The position numbers and the translations under genes are program-made. Below are positions 44,991-51,852 of a DNA stretch of 64,000 bases, in pieces. Source of the stretch: Onthovicinus sp900555545 (GTDB taxonomy: Bacteria; Bacillota; Clostridia; Oscillospirales; Acutalibacteraceae); assembly GCA_949296915.1 (NCBI GenBank), contig CASFPX010000012.1, forward strand, positions 1 through 64,000, written 5' to 3'. The notes below the pieces were generated by a model. That model saw nothing but the letters and a program-made list of their open reading frames with translations. It was not told the DNA's origin and made no database searches. Within the stretch, counting starts at the first letter, position 1, and every line of letters starts with the position of its first letter.

Positions 44991-45340
44991 TCATCTACAT
45001 CCTCTGTACTTCGATTTGGATTTCGGCTATTGCTCTCTTTTAAACTTTCTACGGCTTCAAACATCTCATGACTAACGATACCAAAGGTGTATTTGTAGTT
45101 ATTTAATAACTTATTCAAAACGTCCCGGCTCCATTTTTCTTTCCCTGATGGAGACGGTATTTGTGTTTCAAATAAGTACTGCTGGATATCCTCTAAACTG
45201 TTTCCATTTAAATAAAGCAAGAATATCATTCCAACAACTTTCGCCTTGTCCGGTATTGTTTCAACGATTCCGTTATTGTTTCGGCGGAATCCATAACAAA
45301 CTTTGCCGAAAATCTTCGATTCAATATAAGACAACTTCAT
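44945..45340 (-). CDS. Free-standing recombinase-domain protein (PF07508-like)
   Basis: This 131-residue protein resembles only the recombinase domain of large serine recombinases: FGKVCYGFRRNNNGIVETIPDKAKVVGMIFLLYLNGNSLEDIQQYLFETQIPSPSGKEKWSRDVLNKLLNNYKYTFG. No resolvase catalytic domain is encoded upstream. It has its own ribosome site (GAAAGGAAAT) and promoter, so it is a gene in its own right, not plain debris. It may act as a DNA-binding protein for the KilA-N/helicase operon; that is inference. Confidence 0.78.
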   Translation of the reverse strand: MKLSYIESKIFGKVCYGFRRNNNGIVETIPDKAKVVGMIFLLYLNGNSLEDIQQYLFETQIPSPSGKEKWSRDVLNKLLNNYKYTFGIVSHEMFEAVESLKESNSRNPNRSTEDVDEWVERQEQNYYGLMP

Positions 45341-45358
45341 ATCACAATTTCCTTTCTA

Positions 45359-45387
45359 ATTGTATCATTAATTTGTGGGTTTTACAA
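45359..45387 (-). promoter_or_regulatory. Promoter of the recombinase-domain/KilA-N/helicase operon
   Basis: On the minus strand TTGTAA (45387-45382) and TACAAT (45364-45359) have 17-bp spacing. Sequences resembling TGTGGGTTTTACAAT recur upstream at about 45405 as AGTGGATTTACAAT, possibly operators. Confidence 0.6.
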
Positions 45388-45487
45388 TATAAAAGCAAAT
45401 ATTAGTGGATTTACAATTTTCTTTGACCTTTTGCTTGTAACTATAACCCGCAAATTAGTATATTTATGGCTTATAATTTCAACGAGC

Positions 45488-45527
45488 AAAAGAAAAACGG
45501 CTTGATTTTCATCAAAATCAAGCCGTT
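45488..45527 (-). terminator. Second terminator downstream of the tRNA-Ser scar
   Basis: A perfect 14-bp stem (AACGGCTTGATTTT at 45496-45509 with 45514-45527) is followed on the minus strand by TTTCTTTTGC. Confidence 0.8.
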
Positions 45528-45564
45528 ATCAATGCCATAATTCTATTTTTAAGCCTATTTATGG

Positions 45565-45607
45565 GTGAAAAAAGAGACAAACCTGCTCTAAAGCAAGTTT
45601 GTCTCTT
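45565..45607 (-). terminator. Terminator directly after the tRNA-Ser 3' end
   Basis: A 16-bp stem (AAGAGACAAACCTGCT at 45572 with its partner ending at 45607, one mismatch) is followed on the minus strand by TTTTTTC. It starts 2 bp past the CCA end, as tRNA terminators do. Confidence 0.85.
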
Positions 45608-45609
45608 CT

Positions 45610-45665
45610 TGGCGGAGCGGGTGGGATTTGAACCCACGAGTCCGTGAGGACTACCTGATTTCGAG
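45610..45665 (-). tRNA. Truncated tRNA-Ser(CGA), 3' half only: attachment-site scar
   Basis: On the minus strand this reads as the anticodon loop CTCGAAA, 3' anticodon stem TCAGG, the long variable arm (AGTCC-TCAC-GGACT), T arm (GTGGG-TTCAAAT-CCCAC), acceptor strand CCGCTCC, G and CCA. The sequence 5' of the loop does not pair and is unrelated to tRNA, so the 5' half is absent. A break inside the anticodon loop is the hallmark of tyrosine-integrase attachment sites; the orientation places the inserted element to the right of 45,665. It is not a functional tRNA. Confidence 0.85.
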
Positions 45666-45920
45666 TTTTATCGCCGTCTGTTACTTACATGGTTTCTCCT
45701 GTCAGTTTCAGTCAGCCTTGTACGCCCGCAAACCCGCATGAAATCTGGATTTTTTTAAACAATCGCCCGTAAATGCTAAGAAATCGCCCATCGGTTCCAA
45801 TCCACGATTTTCCCGCTTTTGGAAAGAACTGCGGAAAGAACGGAAAGAACAAAAATCAAAAGGCAATACACGGACAGTTCGAATGCCGGCAAAGCTTATC
45901 AAGATATGAGGTGTATTGTC

Positions 45921-46526
45921 ATGAAAGAACACGCAATCAACTGGGACGCCGTTCCCGATGTGATCACGAAGGATCAGCTGTATCGCATCTGCCATATCAG
46001 CAAATCCACCGCCCTGTACCTGCTACAAAGCGGGAAAATCCCATGCGAGTACACGGGCAGAAAAACACGCTGTTACAAAATCAAGAAAGAGGATGTCATT
46101 GCCTATCTGGAAAACCGCAAGGTGTTCCCCGAAAGTTACTCCGCCCCGGCGGGCTGGTACAAAGGCGATTATACTGTCCAGATGGAGGAACAGGTTCCTA
46201 AAATCGTGCGGGAGCATTTGCGGCTATATTATACCGAGCTGCTCTCCGACTATCCCGATGTGCTGACCACACAGGCGGTTTCCAAAATCACCGGCTACGG
46301 AAAAACTTCAATCAACAACTGGTGCAATCAGGGGCACATCAAGTCTTTCCGGAAAAACAACGTCAACCACATCCCGAAGATTTATTTGGTGGAGTTCTTT
46401 TGCTCCACTTACTTTCGCACCATCACCCGCAAATCACCGTGGCACATCCGCACCCTGCAAGGCTTTTCCAGCTGGCGAAAAATCCGTGACCTGCACACGG
46501 CAGACTGCGAAGGAGGTGCGGAGTAA
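45921..46526 (+). CDS. Excisionase-like helix-turn-helix protein with two HTH units
   Basis: The 201-residue protein has two similar MerR/excisionase-type units: VITKDQLYRICHISKSTALYLLQSGKIPCEYTGRKTRCYKIKKEDVIAYLENR (about 14-70) and LTTQAVSKITGYGKTSINNWCNQGHIKSF (about 112-140). Proteins of this kind sit next to attachment sites in clostridial mobile elements. The ATG at 45921 has GAGGTG upstream; the open frame to 45819 is not needed. It overlaps the next gene by one base. Confidence 0.82.
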   Translation: MKEHAINWDAVPDVITKDQLYRICHISKSTALYLLQSGKIPCEYTGRKTRCYKIKKEDVIAYLENRKVFPESYSAPAGWYKGDYTVQMEEQVPKIVREHLRLYYTELLSDYPDVLTTQAVSKITGYGKTSINNWCNQGHIKSFRKNNVNHIPKIYLVEFFCSTYFRTITRKSPWHIRTLQGFSSWRKIRDLHTADCEGGAE

Positions 46527-46825
46527 TGGCAAATTTCTTAGAAGAGCTGTACTACGGAAATGTTGATCCGCAGGCCAGAGGATACCGAAAGGGCAGTCAT
46601 ACTCTTAAGGTTTCAAAAGACATCAACGAGCTGGAAGAAAAGCTGACCGAGCGATTGCAGGGCGAAGACAAGGCGCTGTTCCTCAATTTCTGCAATGCTT
46701 ACGGGGAGCTGATGGGCGATACCGGCCTCGATGCCTTTCTCGTCGGCTTTCGCCTCGGCGCTAAAATGATTTTTGATACCTTTTGCAGCGACGACGCTCC
46801 GTTTGAAAGCTATCTGAAAGATTAA
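46526..46825 (+). CDS. DUF6809-like small protein
   Basis: This 99-residue acidic protein (MANFLEELYYGNVDPQARGYRKGS, then helical segments and FLVGFRLGAKMIFDTF) resembles small accessory proteins common in clostridial mobile elements, annotated as DUF6809. It has AAGGAGG upstream and overlaps the excisionase-like gene's stop. A terminator follows. Function unknown. Confidence 0.75.
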   Translation: MANFLEELYYGNVDPQARGYRKGSHTLKVSKDINELEEKLTERLQGEDKALFLNFCNAYGELMGDTGLDAFLVGFRLGAKMIFDTFCSDDAPFESYLKD

Positions 46826-46835
46826 TCTAAAATGA

Positions 46836-46874
46836 GCCTCCTTCCGGCAGAGCGTGCCGTTGGAGGCATATTTT
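46836..46874 (+). terminator. Terminator after the DUF6809-like gene
   Basis: GCCTCC (46836) pairs with GGAGGC (46862) around an inner CGGCA/TGCCG stem, followed by ATATTTTAT. Confidence 0.75.
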
Positions 46875-46978
46875 ATACCTGATAGGGTGTATTAAGACTT
46901 TTTACGCATATGTTTACACCTTATCGGGTATAATGTTATGGACAGCAACTTGACTTTATACCCGTTAGGGTGTAAAAT
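46874..46978 (+). promoter_or_regulatory. hipB promoter with three operator copies
   Basis: Three 18-bp partly palindromic copies are present: TATACCTGATAGGGTGTA (46874-46891), its inverse form TACACCTTATCGGGTATA (46915-46932) and TATACCCGTTAGGGTGTA (46957-46974). The promoter TTGACT (46950-46955) and TAAAAT (46973-46978), 17-bp spacing, has the third copy filling its spacer. This is the layout of cooperative autorepression by a HipB-type antitoxin. Confidence 0.75.
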
Positions 46979-47011
46979 AAATACAGATTCATGTTGGGGA
47001 GGCGAAGCACC

Positions 47012-47215
47012 ATGAATAAGATTGCTGCATTTATCAAAGAAAACCGCAAAGCCGCCGGACTGACGCAGGAGGAGTTTGCCGCCCGCAGTGGGCTGGGGCT
47101 TCGCTTTATCCGAGAACTGGAGCAGGGAAAAGAAACGGTTCGGATGGACAAGGTCAATGCCGCTCTTGCCATGTTCGATATGGAAGCCGTCCCCGGCAGA
47201 AAGGATGATAAATAA
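47012..47215 (+). CDS. hipB: HipB-type HTH antitoxin/regulator
   Basis: The 67-residue protein is a single XRE HTH: IAAFIKENRKAAGLTQEEFAARSGLGLRFIRELEQGKETVRMDKVNAALAMF. It belongs with the HipB/y4mF antitoxins. Start ATG at 47012 lies behind GGGGAGG. It overlaps the next gene by one base (TAATG), and the three operators in front fit autoregulation. Confidence 0.9.
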   Translation: MNKIAAFIKENRKAAGLTQEEFAARSGLGLRFIRELEQGKETVRMDKVNAALAMFDMEAVPGRKDDK

Positions 47216-47544
47216 TGGACGCATTCCGAACAGCCTATGTTTATATTCGAAACGTTTTTGCCGGGGCGCTATACGAAACGGACGAAGGGTATTCCTTCTC
47301 CTATGACGAGCAGTATTTAATCCGGAAGGATGCAAGCCCCGTATCCCTTACTTTGCCGCTTTCTGAAAAAACATATACCTCCAAAACGCTGTTCCCGTTC
47401 TTTGACGGACTGATCCCAGAAGGGTGGCTGCTCGGCGTTGTGAGCCGGAACTGGAAAATAGACGTCAAAGACAGGTTCGGATTACTGCTGGTGGCTTGCA
47501 AGGACGGAATCGGCAATGTCAGTATCAGGGAGGAGCGTATATGA
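47215..47544 (+). CDS. hipS: HipS-type protein: separate HipA N-terminal subdomain
   Basis: This 109-residue protein corresponds to the N-terminal subdomain of HipA (PF13657-like): TAYVYIRNVFAGALYETDEGYSFSYDEQYL, LTLPLSEKTYTSKTLFPFFDGLIPEGWL, ending in FGLLLVACKDGIGNVSI. In the HipBST systems the equivalent protein HipS acts as the antitoxin. It lies between hipB and the kinase gene and overlaps the latter by 4 bp (ATGA). Confidence 0.85.
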   Translation: MDAFRTAYVYIRNVFAGALYETDEGYSFSYDEQYLIRKDASPVSLTLPLSEKTYTSKTLFPFFDGLIPEGWLLGVVSRNWKIDVKDRFGLLLVACKDGIGNVSIREERI

Positions 47545-48494
47545 ATTGTTTATGCTGCGGGAAACCGCTTCGCACCGAAAACACGAATTCCGGCTGGCAC
47601 AAAAGCTGTATCAAGCGGTTTTTCGGCACAGCCGAGCTTCCCGAAATCGCCATTGATGAAGCCGCATTTGAAGCCCTTGCAGCCGAAAGCACCAACAAGG
47701 GCTATACCGTTCCCGGCGTTCAGAAAAAATTGTCCTTGCATTTGTTTTCCGAAGGAAACACTCCAAGGCTCACGCTGGTGAATTATCCTACGGGCTATAT
47801 CTTAAAGCCGCAGGTTCCGGAATTTGAGGCGCTGCCGCAGGCTGAACACCTCGTTATGTGCATGGCAGACACCGCTGGGATTTCCACCGTGCCTCATGCG
47901 CTCATCATGGAAAAAGACAGTCTGGCATATATCACAAAAAGAGTAGACCGCATATTTACGAAAAATAGTATGCAGATGCTGGCGATGGAGGATTTCTGTC
48001 AGCTTGATCTGCGTCTGACGCAGGATAAGTATAAGGGCTCTTATGAGCGCTGTGCAAAAATCATCGAGCGGTATTCCTCCCGCAAAGGGCTTGATATAAC
48101 CGAGCTCTATCTGCGCTTGGTGTTTTCGTTCCTTGTGGGCAATTCGGATATGCACCTGAAAAACTTTTCTCTCATTGAAACCGAAGAAGGAAGCGGAAAA
48201 TACGTGCTTTCTCCCGCCTACGACCTGCTACCGGTCAATGTTATCATGCCGGAGGACAAGGAGCAGTTCGCCCTTGCCATGAACGGCAAAAAGACGCATA
48301 TCCGCAGGAAGGATTTTCTGGTGTTTGCAGAGAAATGCGGCATGGCACGGAGCTCCGCCGAAAAAATGATTGCCATGCTTATGGCGAAAAAAGAGAAGTT
48401 CCTCGCCATGTGCCAAAACTCCCTGCTGCCGGAGTCTTTGCAGGAACGCCTTGCAAGCCTGATTGAAGAACGGGCGGGTATCTTGGAGAGCTGA
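47541..48494 (+). CDS. hipT: HipT-type Ser/Thr kinase toxin
   Basis: The 317-residue kinase lacks HipA's first subdomain. It begins with a CLCCGKPL...HKSC zinc-like element (residues 3-23), then a gly-rich loop TVPGVQKKLSL (56-66), the catalytic NSDMHLKN (201-208, Asp203) and the metal-binding YDL (227-229). In HipA a Ser in the loop before GAQ is autophosphorylated; here the corresponding position is Thr56, which is notable. HipA/HipT toxins phosphorylate aminoacyl-tRNA synthetases and stop translation. Start ATG at 47541 behind GGGAGGAG. Confidence 0.87.
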   Translation: MNCLCCGKPLRTENTNSGWHKSCIKRFFGTAELPEIAIDEAAFEALAAESTNKGYTVPGVQKKLSLHLFSEGNTPRLTLVNYPTGYILKPQVPEFEALPQAEHLVMCMADTAGISTVPHALIMEKDSLAYITKRVDRIFTKNSMQMLAMEDFCQLDLRLTQDKYKGSYERCAKIIERYSSRKGLDITELYLRLVFSFLVGNSDMHLKNFSLIETEEGSGKYVLSPAYDLLPVNVIMPEDKEQFALAMNGKKTHIRRKDFLVFAEKCGMARSSAEKMIAMLMAKKEKFLAMCQNSLLPESLQERLASLIEERAGILES

Positions 48495-48528
48495 ACTACC
48501 ATTTTGAAAATCGCACATTCGTAAAGCG

Positions 48529-48567
48529 AAACCTCCTTTGGTACAATGGCAGTATCAAAGGAGGTTT
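48529..48567 (+). promoter_or_regulatory. Hairpin hiding the tnpV ribosome binding site
   Basis: AAACCTCCTTTG (48529-48540) is perfectly complementary to CAAAGGAGGTTT (48556-48567), which contains the AAAGGAGG ribosome site of the next gene. A possible -10 (TACAAT at 48542) within the loop would give transcripts lacking the left arm. Confidence 0.65.
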
Positions 48568-48573
48568 TCAATT

Positions 48574-48948
48574 ATGGCTAAAACAATATTTGAACAAATG
48601 GGCGGAACATACACCATGCAAGGCGACTATTGTCTGCCCGATCTGACCTTACCACCCGAAGAAAAACGCCCTATCGGCGTGTGGGCGCATCGCCGCAGAC
48701 AGTACTTAAAGCAGCACCACAAAATCCTGTACTACAATCTGCTCACTTCCGGCAAGCTCCGCTCCCATCTCACAGATATAGAGGAAGAGGCGCAATCCCT
48801 CTTGCTTCGGCTGGTCAAGGAATACGCCGAGCGTGAGGGCGTAACCGAACAGCTGAAAGTGGAGAATCCAAAGGAGTGGGTGCAGAAAATGAACAACATC
48901 CGCAGCCGTGCAGCAGAAAGCGTTTGTGCCTACTTGATTTTTGTGTAA
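48574..48948 (+). CDS. TnpV-type transposon protein
   Basis: This 124-residue protein closely fits the TnpV family of clostridial mobilisable transposons: MAKTIFEQMGGTYTMQGDYCLPDLTLPPEEKRPIGVWAHRRRQYLKQHHKILYYNLLTSGKL and a C-terminal NNIRSRAAE segment. Its biochemical role is unknown. Start ATG at 48574 with ribosome site AAAGGAGG, which is hidden in a hairpin in long transcripts. It supports a mobile-element origin for 45.6-49 kb. Confidence 0.9.
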   Translation: MAKTIFEQMGGTYTMQGDYCLPDLTLPPEEKRPIGVWAHRRRQYLKQHHKILYYNLLTSGKLRSHLTDIEEEAQSLLLRLVKEYAEREGVTEQLKVENPKEWVQKMNNIRSRAAESVCAYLIFV

Positions 48949-48970
48949 CAACAGAAAAAGTGAGAAGGAA

Positions 48971-49028
48971 ATTAGTCAAGTGCGATTTACCGAATCGTAC
49001 TTGACTAATTTTAATTTTATGGTATACT
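48971..49028 (+). promoter_or_regulatory. Stem-loop terminator overlapping the ATPase promoter
   Basis: A 17-bp stem (48971-48987 with 48993-49009, one G-T pair, 5-base loop) is followed by TTTAATTTTA and can terminate tnpV. Its right arm holds TTGACT (49001-49006), the -35 of a promoter with TATACT at 49023-49028 (16-bp spacing). Confidence 0.7.
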
Positions 49029-49066
49029 ATACTCAGTGAATTTATGGCAGATGGGAGGATACCGCC

Positions 49067-50458
49067 ATGTTTATCGGCAGAGAGCGTGAACTTGCGGCGC
49101 TGAACAAGTTATACGAATCGGATAAGTTTGAATTTGTTGTCATTTATGGTCGCCGCCGTGTTGGCAAAACGGCGTTGATTAGCCGGTTTATTGACGATAA
49201 AAACGCCATCTATTTTATGGGCGTCGAGAGCAACGCCAAGCAAAATCTCGAAAATTTCAGCAGGAGCATTCTAAGCTTCCACACCGGAATGGACGCCGAA
49301 ACCTCTTTCCTGTCCTTTCAGGCGGCTTTGGAATACGTGTTCAAGCTGTCCGAAAAAGAACGGATTATTCTTGCAATCGATGAATACCCTTATGTCGCCC
49401 GTTCGTCGAAAAGCCTCGCTTCCACCATCCAGCTTTTGATTGATCAATACAAGGATACTTCTAAACTGATGCTGATTCTCTGCGGCTCGTCCATGTCCTA
49501 TATGGAAGACCATGTCCTCGCCTACAAAGCGCCGCTTTACGGCAGGCGGACGGCGCAGACGAAAATTCTTCCCTTTGACTTTGAGGAGACTTGCCGTTAT
49601 TTCAAAAATTTCACCGATGAAGAGAAAGCCTATGTGTACGGCATTGTCGGCGGCACACCCCAATATCTGCTTCAGATGAGTGATAAGCTGAGCATTGAGG
49701 ACAATATTAAAAACACATTCCTGAATCCCAACTCCGCCCTGTTTGAAGAGCCGGAAAACCTGCTCAAGCAGGAGGTGCGGGAACCGGCGCTCTACAATGC
49801 CATCATCACGGCCATTGCCACCGGCGCTTCCCGTATGTCGGAAATTTCCGGCAAGGTCGGCGAAAGCACCAACATTTGCTCCGCCTATGTGAAAAACCTG
49901 ATTTCCCTCGGCATTATCGAAAAAGAGACGCCTTATGGGGAAAAGGCGTCCCGAAAAGCGATTTATTCGATTGCGGACAATATGTTCCGCTTCTGGTATC
50001 GGTTTGTGCCGGAAAATAATTCAATCATCGCTCGTGGAGCTGCCGACTTGGCATACAAACGCATTGAGCCACATCTGTCCGACTATATGGGCAAGGTGTT
50101 TGAGGAAATCTGCAAGCAGTATCTCTGGAAGCAGCTGCTGAACGGCGAATGTCCGGTGGAATTTTCCTCCCTCGGCCGCTGGTGGGGCAACGATTCCAAG
50201 GAAAAGCGGCAGACGGAGATTGATATTCTCGCCGAACAGGACAAAAACACCGCTCTTTTCGGCGAGTGCAAATGGACGAATGAAAAAGTCGATCTCGGCG
50301 TTTTGGAAACCCTCATAAAGCGCAGCGAGCTGTTCCCATATAAAAATGTCCACTACTACCTCTTTGCCAAAACCGGCTTCACCAAAGGCTGCATCGACCG
50401 GGCGAGTGAGATGGGAAATGTGTCGCTGATAGCTTACAAAGATATTATTGATGGATGA
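49067..50458 (+). CDS. AAA ATPase of the PF01637/DUF234 type
   Basis: The 463-residue product starts MFIGRERELAALNKLY with Walker A YGRRRVGKTALI (about 29-40), Walker B IILAIDEYPY and arginine-containing RR segments. A winged-helix linker (SRMSEISGKVGESTNICSAYVKNLISLGIIEKE) and a C-terminal DUF234 region with a PD-(D/E)xK-like ending (EIDILAE...FGECKW) follow. The last motif suggests a nuclease fold. Such ATPases are frequent near mobile elements. GATGGGAGGA precedes the ATG. Confidence 0.85.
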   Translation: MFIGRERELAALNKLYESDKFEFVVIYGRRRVGKTALISRFIDDKNAIYFMGVESNAKQNLENFSRSILSFHTGMDAETSFLSFQAALEYVFKLSEKERIILAIDEYPYVARSSKSLASTIQLLIDQYKDTSKLMLILCGSSMSYMEDHVLAYKAPLYGRRTAQTKILPFDFEETCRYFKNFTDEEKAYVYGIVGGTPQYLLQMSDKLSIEDNIKNTFLNPNSALFEEPENLLKQEVREPALYNAIITAIATGASRMSEISGKVGESTNICSAYVKNLISLGIIEKETPYGEKASRKAIYSIADNMFRFWYRFVPENNSIIARGAADLAYKRIEPHLSDYMGKVFEEICKQYLWKQLLNGECPVEFSSLGRWWGNDSKEKRQTEIDILAEQDKNTALFGECKWTNEKVDLGVLETLIKRSELFPYKNVHYYLFAKTGFTKGCIDRASEMGNVSLIAYKDIIDG

Positions 50459-50547
50459 GTTTCTCTAACAATTCAGAAAAGATTGCTAAATTATAAAAGA
50501 CGCCTATAGCTGAAGTTGAAAATAATTCATAAGTAAAAGAGTATGCA

Positions 50548-50673
50548 ATGCTTGAAATCAGTAAGCCGAAAAGCATTAACTATAAGCTGTTTCAAAATAT
50601 TACCACTGAGATAAATGCCGCTATGAATACTTTTATTGGAGAAGCTTCTGGAAGATCTACAATTATGCATTAG
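50548..50673 (+). pseudogene. Possible remnant of a protein-coding gene (41 codons)
   Basis: An open frame of 41 codons (MLEISKPKSINYKLFQ start, ending GEASGRSTIMH) lies in the gap between the ATPase and the TIR gene. It has no ribosome site and no known match from memory. It may be the tail of a lost gene or chance; nothing else is seen in 50,459-50,682. Confidence 0.25.
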
Positions 50674-50682
50674 AGAAGATAA

Positions 50683-51363
50683 TCATATATCCTTTCTCTC
50701 TCGAATTAAGTCTGCAATTTCTTCAGCAATCTCTTCCACGGTAAAATCTGTAGTGCTCCGAGCCATTTTATCTGCAAGAGAGGGACTGTAATTTATCACT
50801 TCTTGCTTCGTTATATTGTGCCAGATGGGCAACATAATTTGCTCTCCATTTACGGTTCGAGTAATCAAGCCATCTAGCTCATAGTTAGTCCAACCTTTGC
50901 TGATGAAATCACGGGAGATAACAATAATTCCAAAATTGCTTTTAGTAATACCTTTATCAATTTTTCTTCGTAGACTGTCACCAATTTTTAATTCAAACTC
51001 ATCGTACCATACGGATAGCCCATTGTGCCTGAGTGCCTCTGCAAGTGGCCTAGCAACCTCATTTTTATCTTCTGATGCATGCGAAATAAAGACATCGTAC
51101 TCTTTGTCATAAGTATCATTATAGAGTAAAGAATTTACTTTCCCATCGTTGATACTATACCCAAGATATAAAGATGGCATAGTGGTCAATGCTGGAATTG
51201 CGGATGAGCGAAGTTTGTTCTGATATGCCTTTGCCTTACGCTCAACATTTTTCAATTCACTTATTGCACGGTTAGCATCTCGTTCGAATTGTCTGCTTGT
51301 TGATTTAATTTTATTAAGTTGACTATTTATTTTTGACATATTTAGTTTTCTAAAAGTAGCCAT
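50683..51363 (-). CDS. TIR-domain protein next to the Dnd operon
   Basis: The 226-residue protein has an N-terminal coiled-coil region (about 1-52) and a TIR domain (about 88-222): YDVFISHASEDK, LSVWYDEFELKIGDSLRRKID, FGIIVISRDFISKGWTNYELDGL, with Glu162 in the position of the NADase catalytic residue. Many bacterial TIR proteins degrade NAD+ upon phage sensing. It lies 109 bp after dndE on the same strand, suggesting a defence link. GAGGGTAAAAA precedes the ATG. Confidence 0.9.
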   Translation of the reverse strand: MATFRKLNMSKINSQLNKIKSTSRQFERDANRAISELKNVERKAKAYQNKLRSSAIPALTTMPSLYLGYSINDGKVNSLLYNDTYDKEYDVFISHASEDKNEVARPLAEALRHNGLSVWYDEFELKIGDSLRRKIDKGITKSNFGIIVISRDFISKGWTNYELDGLITRTVNGEQIMLPIWHNITKQEVINYSPSLADKMARSTTDFTVEEIAEEIADLIRERKDI

Positions 51364-51472
51364 TTTTTACCCTCTTCAATTAATTATGCGGTTATAGCAA
51401 TGTTTGTCTGAATTTTAAGCTTCTATAATATTTTCCCATTTCGGAATTTACATCTTTATTCCTACTCTATCT

Positions 51473-51850
51473 TTAAATCCCTTTTTTATCATCAAGCAAT
51501 GATATCAAAAAGTCTTTATTATATTTGAATTCGCTATGGAGCATTTTGGCGCCACGGTCCAAATGTGCTTTGATGTATTTTTGAAAATACTCGTCATCTT
51601 CAATATAGCGATTTTCTTCTATTTCTATAAGACATTTATAAAGTTGATCCCATTCTGAAGTGATGGTCTGTCTGTTAAGTTCTAAACCATATGTGTCTGT
51701 TTTAAAATCAGAATCTTCAAGAGCAACTCCGCTCTTGATTGAAATCGAAATTGACAATTTGGAAAGTATAAACGGAGCGTAGTTGGTGCTTGCTGTCATC
51801 TCTTCAAAGAGCTGCATTGTCTTTTTAGAAGTTTTTATTTTAAATACCAT
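51473..51850 (-). CDS. dndE: DNA phosphorothioation protein DndE
   Basis: DndE is a small tetrameric protein that binds nicked DNA and is required for phosphorothioate modification. The 125-residue product fits in length and in SISIKSGVALEDSDFKTDTYGLELNRQTITSEWDQLYKCLIE, a recognisable family segment. It follows dndD by 2 bp. Adjacent dndB, C and D make the assignment firm. Confidence 0.9.
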   Translation of the reverse strand: MVFKIKTSKKTMQLFEEMTASTNYAPFILSKLSISISIKSGVALEDSDFKTDTYGLELNRQTITSEWDQLYKCLIEIEENRYIEDDEYFQKYIKAHLDRGAKMLHSEFKYNKDFLISLLDDKKGI

Positions 51851-51852
51851 AT

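Noticed and set aside
45708..45995. 95-codon minus-strand frame next to the tRNA scar, considered as integrase tail
   Set aside because: No tyrosine-recombinase motif (R-H-x-x-H, Y) and it overlaps the excisionase-like gene; no integrase is visible in the window.
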